A stretch of 33,813 nt of DNA from a virus. The stretch lies in the IMG/VR virus record IMGVR_UViG_3300047284_000082, positions 1 to 33,813 of that record; one strand, 5' to 3'. Below are positions 31,059 to 33,813 of the stretch, in pieces. Made by a program: the position numbers and the translations under genes. The notes beneath the pieces are model-generated. The model had not been told where the DNA came from. It was given only the letters and a program-made list of their open reading frames with translations, and ran no database searches. Each line of letters opens with the position of its first letter. Within the stretch, counting starts at the first letter, position 1.

Positions 31059-31240
31059 TGACAGCGCAACAAATTTTCGAGAAGTCTTTAGAACTATACG
31101 AAAATGGCGGGCAGTCTGCCGTATTGGAATGGGCAGCTACGCAACTAACTTGCGACTGGAAGTATTGCGACCCTTGCGAATACAACTCGCCGGTGCTAGG
31201 TGGATTATGCCTAGTTTGCTGGAGTGAAATAAAAAATTAG
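31058..31240 (+). CDS. Small zinc-ribbon-like protein
   Basis: 60 residues; helical start (TAQQIFEKSLELYENGGQSA) and a cysteine-rich end (CDWKYCDPCEYNSPVLGGLC, LVCW) that could bind zinc. ATG 31058 overlaps the upstream TAA and has TTGGAGG upstream; an in-frame start at 31037 is disfavoured. Immediately followed by a run of nine G. Confidence 0.65.
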   Translation: MTAQQIFEKSLELYENGGQSAVLEWAATQLTCDWKYCDPCEYNSPVLGGLCLVCWSEIKN

Positions 31241-31333
31241 GGGGGGGGTTAGATGCCCGCCTAAGCAACAAAAAAACAAATTATCAACCGACGCAACAAC
31301 AACAATAAAAAAGAGAAAGAGAGAAAGAAACAA

Positions 31334-31567
31334 ATGGATCAAGAAATGACTTACACCGTAATCGGGCCAGACGGCCAAATGGATTACATTTGGGCAGACA
31401 CAATGTACGACGCCTATCTACAGGGACTAGAACAATACGGAAACGGCACAATGGTTCGCCCTAGTTTCTATAAAGAATGGAATTGCGGAATGTATAAGGA
31501 GGGTGATAGGTGCGGCCACGACAAATACGGTAATCACATAAGAGCTGAGGAGGTAGTGCGTGGATAA
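31334..31567 (+). CDS. Hypothetical protein
   Basis: 77 residues: TYTVIGPDGQMDYIWADTMY, DAYLQGLEQYGNGTMV, FYKEWNCGMYKEGDRCGHDK. CGMYKEGDRCGH may bind a metal. The 93 bases before it (31241-31333) hold the G9 run and a purine-rich AGAAAGAGAGAAAG leader that includes the ribosome binding site. Confidence 0.65.
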   Translation: MDQEMTYTVIGPDGQMDYIWADTMYDAYLQGLEQYGNGTMVRPSFYKEWNCGMYKEGDRCGHDKYGNHIRAEEVVRG

Positions 31568-31853
31568 GCTCACCTACGCCGCCTGGGTTGCTATGACGCT
31601 ACGGGACGCAGGACTAAAAAGCGACCCGCAAGCCAGAGATAGCTACTGGAGTAAGACCGGCAGAATAAACAAATACGACGAATACCGCGCCTATTGTAAG
31701 GCCGAGAAAAGACAGCCAGACAATCCGCCAGAAGGCTATTGGGAGAGTAAAGAAAAGCCCTGGCATAAGCCCGCAGGAATAACTATGGGACTTATGGGAG
31801 TTCTAATTTGGTTTGTCTCCGGAGTGATCGGAGGGACAACAGGCCGCCGGTGA
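31560..31853 (+). CDS. Small membrane-anchored protein
   Basis: 97 residues from GTG. The soluble part is basic and aromatic (YWSKTGRINKYDEYRAYCKA) and the C-terminus is a membrane helix (GITMGLMGVLIWFVSGVIGG). Overlaps the preceding gene by 8 bases. Last gene of the first short-gene operon. Function unknown. Confidence 0.65.
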   Translation: MDKLTYAAWVAMTLRDAGLKSDPQARDSYWSKTGRINKYDEYRAYCKAEKRQPDNPPEGYWESKEKPWHKPAGITMGLMGVLIWFVSGVIGGTTGRR

Positions 31854-31868
31854 AAATTCCGGCCAGAA

Positions 31869-31912
31869 AAAAATTCAGTTAAAAAGCCTTTAACGCGCGC
31901 GCCCGCGCGAGA
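31869..31912 (+). repeat. Control module repeat, copy 3
   Basis: AAAAATTCAGTTAAAAAGCC then TTTAACGCGCGCGCCCGCGC. The inverted repeat is GTTAAA-AAGCC-TTTAAC. One T is missing relative to copy 2, but the symmetry of the inverted repeat is kept. Confidence 0.72.
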
Positions 31913-31918
31913 AGCAAC

Positions 31919-31964
31919 TGCCCTAGTCAAATTCTGGCACTTAGTCCAGAAAACGGCTAGGGCA
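31919..31964. other. Nested hairpin in the intergenic region
   Basis: TGCCCTAG (31919-31926) pairs with CTAGGGCA (31957-31964), and TTCTGG (31932-31937) with CCAGAA (31946-31951), leaving a 5x5 internal loop and an 8-base apical loop. No T-run follows, so it is not a normal terminator. It could be a structured RNA or a protein-binding site. Confidence 0.55.
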
Positions 31965-32010
31965 TTGCGCGCTTAAGGACGCAGTCCGATAAAGCGGCAG
32001 AGACAAAAAG

Positions 32011-32024
32011 CGAACACTTGTTCG
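32011..32024. promoter_or_regulatory. Second LexA (SOS) box
   Basis: CGAACACTTGTTCG: the same core and the same four central bases (ACTT) as the site at 29690, lacking only the outermost T/A pair. TATAAC (32027-32032), a -10-like hexamer, follows directly. Confidence 0.72.
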
Positions 32025-32038
32025 TTTATAACGGTTTG

Positions 32039-32095
32039 ATAACGACACGAAAATTTGCTTCCTTAAGGACGCAAGACGCGCTACCGTGTCCTTAA
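32039..32095 (+). promoter_or_regulatory. Third ATAACGACACG element with TTAAGGAC repeats
   Basis: ATAACGACACG (32039-32049), then TTAAGGACGCA (32063-32073, also at 31973-31983) and an inverted copy GTCCTTAA (32088-32095). A -35 near TTGCTT (32055) is weak and no good -10 is seen. Probably the control region of the last operon. Confidence 0.5.
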
Positions 32096-32130
32096 CCGCG
32101 CAAGGGGCGCGGGGAGAGAGAGCCGAAACA

Positions 32131-32343
32131 ATGGAAGAAAATCAGACGCTAGCGGACCTATACAACCGCGCAATTTATCGCCTAGAACACGCCAACAAGC
32201 GCGCCGACGAATTGGACCGCGGAAGCTATCGCGGCGGCTATGCCGACGGACAAGCCGAAACCTGGCTATCTGTTGCCGAATTCCTAGCAAGCCGTGACCC
32301 AAGATTGGAAGCAAGGCACGAAGCCTGGCTAGCGGGCAACTAA
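32131..32343 (+). CDS. Hypothetical helical protein
   Basis: 70 residues: ADLYNRAIYRLEHANKRADE, YRGGYADGQAETWLSVAEFL. ATG 32131 follows GGGGAGAGAGAG; an in-frame GTG at 32086 falls inside the regulatory repeats and is not favoured. The motif YxxGYxDG recurs in gene 32443 (YWRGYSDAVA). First gene of the last operon. Confidence 0.65.
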   Translation: MEENQTLADLYNRAIYRLEHANKRADELDRGSYRGGYADGQAETWLSVAEFLASRDPRLEARHEAWLAGN

Positions 32344-32453
32344 TGGACCGCCAACTACTAATCGACGCGCTTATTTTTGCCGTCGCAACCGTGGGCGCGT
32401 TTGTAATCGTCCTATGGCCAACAAAGAAAGAGAAAACAAACAATGACCGATAA
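32343..32453 (+). CDS. 36-residue single-helix membrane protein
   Basis: MDRQLLIDALIFAVATVGAF then VIVLWPTKKEKTNNDR. One membrane helix and a basic tail. Overlaps the previous stop by one base and the next gene by 11. Function unknown. Confidence 0.6.
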   Translation: MDRQLLIDALIFAVATVGAFVIVLWPTKKEKTNNDR

Positions 32454-32652
32454 ATTCCTAGCGTTTCTCCAATGGGAGGAAGCAAACTCCACGCTTTACG
32501 CCGTGGAGACACTACGCCGCGAAAACCGCCCCGCCGTGGCTATACCAATGACGGCGGATTACTGGCGCGGCTACTCTGACGCCGTAGCCAATGCGTTAGC
32601 CGCCTACGCCGGACCGACAGACATTGACGAGGTTATGGGGGCGGCAGAATGA
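32443..32652 (+). CDS. Hypothetical helical protein
   Basis: 69 residues: TDKFLAFLQWEEANSTLYAV, AIPMTADYWRGYSDAVANAL. The WRGYSDAVANAL helix is like YRGGYADGQAETWL in the gene at 32131, so the two may be distant paralogues. Overlaps both neighbours by 4 or more bases. Confidence 0.63.
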   Translation: MTDKFLAFLQWEEANSTLYAVETLRRENRPAVAIPMTADYWRGYSDAVANALAAYAGPTDIDEVMGAAE

Positions 32653-32798
32653 AACTAGACAATTATGGCCGCCGCCTAGGACTAACGCCGACGCGTGGCG
32701 GGTGGATAGAGCGCGTGTTTTTTGTTTGCTACGAATGCGGCGCGGAGATAGAAGAAAACGAACTAGAGCGACACGAACACGAAAGCGGGGAGGAATGA
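32649..32798 (+). CDS. 49-residue zinc-finger-like protein
   Basis: MKLDNYGRRLGLTPTRGGWI, then FFVCYECGAEIEENELERHE and HESGEE. The CxxC...HxH spacing suggests one zinc finger. ATGA overlaps at both ends (32649 and 32795) strongly support translation. Function unknown. Confidence 0.62.
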   Translation: MKLDNYGRRLGLTPTRGGWIERVFFVCYECGAEIEENELERHEHESGEE

Positions 32799-32992
32799 GT
32801 TACCCGACGGACCTAGCCACACGCCTAACCCGCGCGGGCCTATTGGTAACAATTAGCCGCTACCCCGCCTCCGGCTACTACGAAATTACACGCGAGACAC
32901 GCGACGCGGGCGGCCACTACTACGCCCGCGAACTATACGACACAGGCCGCGACGCCTGGCGAAACTACAGACGAAACAAAAAGGAGAACTAG
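32795..32992 (+). CDS. Hypothetical basic protein
   Basis: 65 residues: YPTDLATRLTRAGLLVTISR, SGYYEITRETRDAGGHYYAR, DAWRNYRRNKKEN. ATG 32795 (with GGGGAGGA upstream) is preferred to an in-frame start at 32624. Probably a small alpha/beta fold. GC-rich with many CGC/GCC codons. Confidence 0.63.
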   Translation: MSYPTDLATRLTRAGLLVTISRYPASGYYEITRETRDAGGHYYARELYDTGRDAWRNYRRNKKEN

Positions 32993-32996
32993 AACA

Positions 32997-33326
32997 ATGC
33001 CAAGAATTAATACACGGGAGGCCGCGGACTTTATTGCCGCCCTCCAACCCTTTACCAGTAACGGCGCAATTTCAGGAGACTATGACGAGGCCGGCGCGTT
33101 TGTCGTCCGGTCCTATTCCTCCGCCATTGCCGTAATCTATCCGGACCAGGGCCGCGCCGTCCTAAACTCTGCCAAATACAGCGTGACGACGAGCAAACAC
33201 CAGGGCAGCGCGCGCTATGGCGTTAGCCGGCTAGGGTTTGAGATCACGGACGAGCCAGATCCTGCCGCGTTTGAGATCAAGACAGGACAGCGCGCGAGAC
33301 TACGCGGGGCCGGAGGGTGGAACTGA
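32997..33326 (+). CDS. Hypothetical conserved phage protein (DUF8033-like)
   Basis: 109 residues: FTSNGAISGDYDEAGAFVVR, SYSSAIAVIYPDQGRAVLNS, KYSVTTSKHQGSARYGVSRL. The sequence S-Y-S-x-x-I-A-V with YSVTTSKHQG recurs in uncharacterised mycobacteriophage proteins. AAGGAG lies 11 bases upstream. Role unknown. Confidence 0.65.
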   Translation: MPRINTREAADFIAALQPFTSNGAISGDYDEAGAFVVRSYSSAIAVIYPDQGRAVLNSAKYSVTTSKHQGSARYGVSRLGFEITDEPDPAAFEIKTGQRARLRGAGGWN

Positions 33327-33673
33327 TGCGCGCCGCCGGTAATCTTGCGGGCGTGGAGTTTATCGCCCCGCCTACCTATGACAGAAACGCGGACCAATGG
33401 CGCGAGATAATCACGGAGAGCGGCTATTTCTTCACCAGGTCCGCAATGCGTTTCTTCTCTAGCCGTGTCTTATGGGACACGCTAACGGAGAGCGCGGGCG
33501 CGTGGCTGTTTATCACTAGCGAGCAATACGACAGCGAGCCACGCCGTTACACACTCCACATTTGGACGAAAGACAACGGGACAGACACTCTGGGCCAATT
33601 CCAGGAATACACAACGGCAACCGCCGCCCGCCGCGCCCTAATCGGCAGAATAGGAACAGCCCGCAACTACTAA
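33326..33673 (+). CDS. Hypothetical conserved phage protein
   Basis: 115 residues: SGYFFTRSAMRFFSSRVLWD, WLFITSEQYDS, YTLHIWTKDNGTDTLGQFQE, TATAARRALIGRI. The pattern FTRxxMRFFxSRV recurs in uncharacterised actinophage proteins. ATG 33326 overlaps the upstream TGA and has GGAGGGTGG before it; GTG 33317 is less likely. Last gene before the terminator. Confidence 0.65.
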   Translation: MRAAGNLAGVEFIAPPTYDRNADQWREIITESGYFFTRSAMRFFSSRVLWDTLTESAGAWLFITSEQYDSEPRRYTLHIWTKDNGTDTLGQFQEYTTATAARRALIGRIGTARNY

Positions 33674-33690
33674 TCAAAACACCGAATAGG

Positions 33691-33726
33691 AACCCGCTAG
33701 GCCCGCGCCTGGCGGGTTTCTTCTTA
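33691..33726 (+). terminator. Terminator of the last operon
   Basis: An 11-bp stem, AACCCGCTAGG (33691-33701) with CCTGGCGGGTT (33708-33718), one G-U pair, 6-base loop, then TTCTTCTT. The 87 bases after it are GC-rich with repeated GCCCGCC and hold no gene. Confidence 0.85.
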
Positions 33727-33813
33727 TCCGCGGCAGATAGCCGCCCGCCCCCCGCCAATGCCCGCCAATACTACGCCCCGCGCCGGCTATGGACTAGGCC
33801 CTACGCGATAAAC

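Noticed and set aside
1-33813. CRISPR array, tRNA genes, integrase/attachment site, insertion sequences
   Set aside because: Looked for regular spacer repeats, cloverleaf-like segments, recombinase motifs and transposase genes; none seen. The 21-bp repeats at 23265 are iterons without spacers.

Overview
The window looks like a nearly complete genome of a small siphovirus (tailed, non-contractile) that infects an actinobacterium. Two WhiB-type iron-sulfur regulators on the minus strand, an r1t-type holin, an M23 endolysin and two sites matching the actinobacterial LexA (SOS) consensus point to that host group. The moderate base composition (near 50 % GC by eye) fits freshwater Microbacteriaceae or Nanopelagicales-like hosts better than mycobacteria or streptomycetes; the host is an inference. 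No integrase, excisionase, immunity repressor or tRNA gene was recognised.

Layout. 0-5.4 kb: packaging and head genes (small and large terminase, portal, a long prohead protease with extra N-terminal domains). 5.6-6.8 kb: major capsid protein between two strong terminators. 6.8-9.1 kb: a three-gene sugar/glycerol-phosphate transfer cassette (GT4, GT2, TagD-like cytidylyltransferase) inserted between capsid and neck genes. 9.1-16.4 kb: head-tail connectors, major tail protein, tail assembly chaperones joined by a -1 frameshift at CCCAAAA, tape measure and tail hub. 16.4-19.1 kb: fibre-type proteins including a tandem set of three divergent paralogues. 19.1-20.2 kb: lysis. 20.2-20.8 kb: two WhiB genes on the minus strand. 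20.8-24.7 kb: recombination and replication (YqaJ exonuclease, Erf-like annealing protein, HNH proteins, initiator with internal iterons, OB-fold ssDNA-binding candidate, RusA). 24.8-29.6 kb: small helical proteins, a redoxin, an HEXXH protein, an HTH protein, a metallophosphoesterase, an adenine methyltransferase, an FmdB-type zinc ribbon and an HNH nuclease. 29.6-33.7 kb: two tightly packed operons of very short genes ending in a terminator.

How it works together. Structural genes run as one rightward late block punctuated by terminators. The early/replication block is also rightward and starts at a GTG only 31 bp from the divergent WhiB pair, so WhiB may help set the early/late balance. 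The right arm is organised by repeated control sequences. An 11-bp element, ATAACGACACG, lies 65-82 bp upstream of three operons. A duplicated intergenic module carries AATTCAGT, a GTTAAA/TTTAAC inverted repeat and a LexA box. This suggests that at least two accessory operons respond to host DNA damage. Across the genome the octamer AATTCRGT occurs about 22 times on the plus strand and was not found on the minus strand, in all three codon frames and in intergenic DNA. It is the clearest unexplained signal here.

All counts were made by reading the sequence and all family names are by recognition of motifs; no database search was run. No stretch longer than 300 bases lacks a gene.
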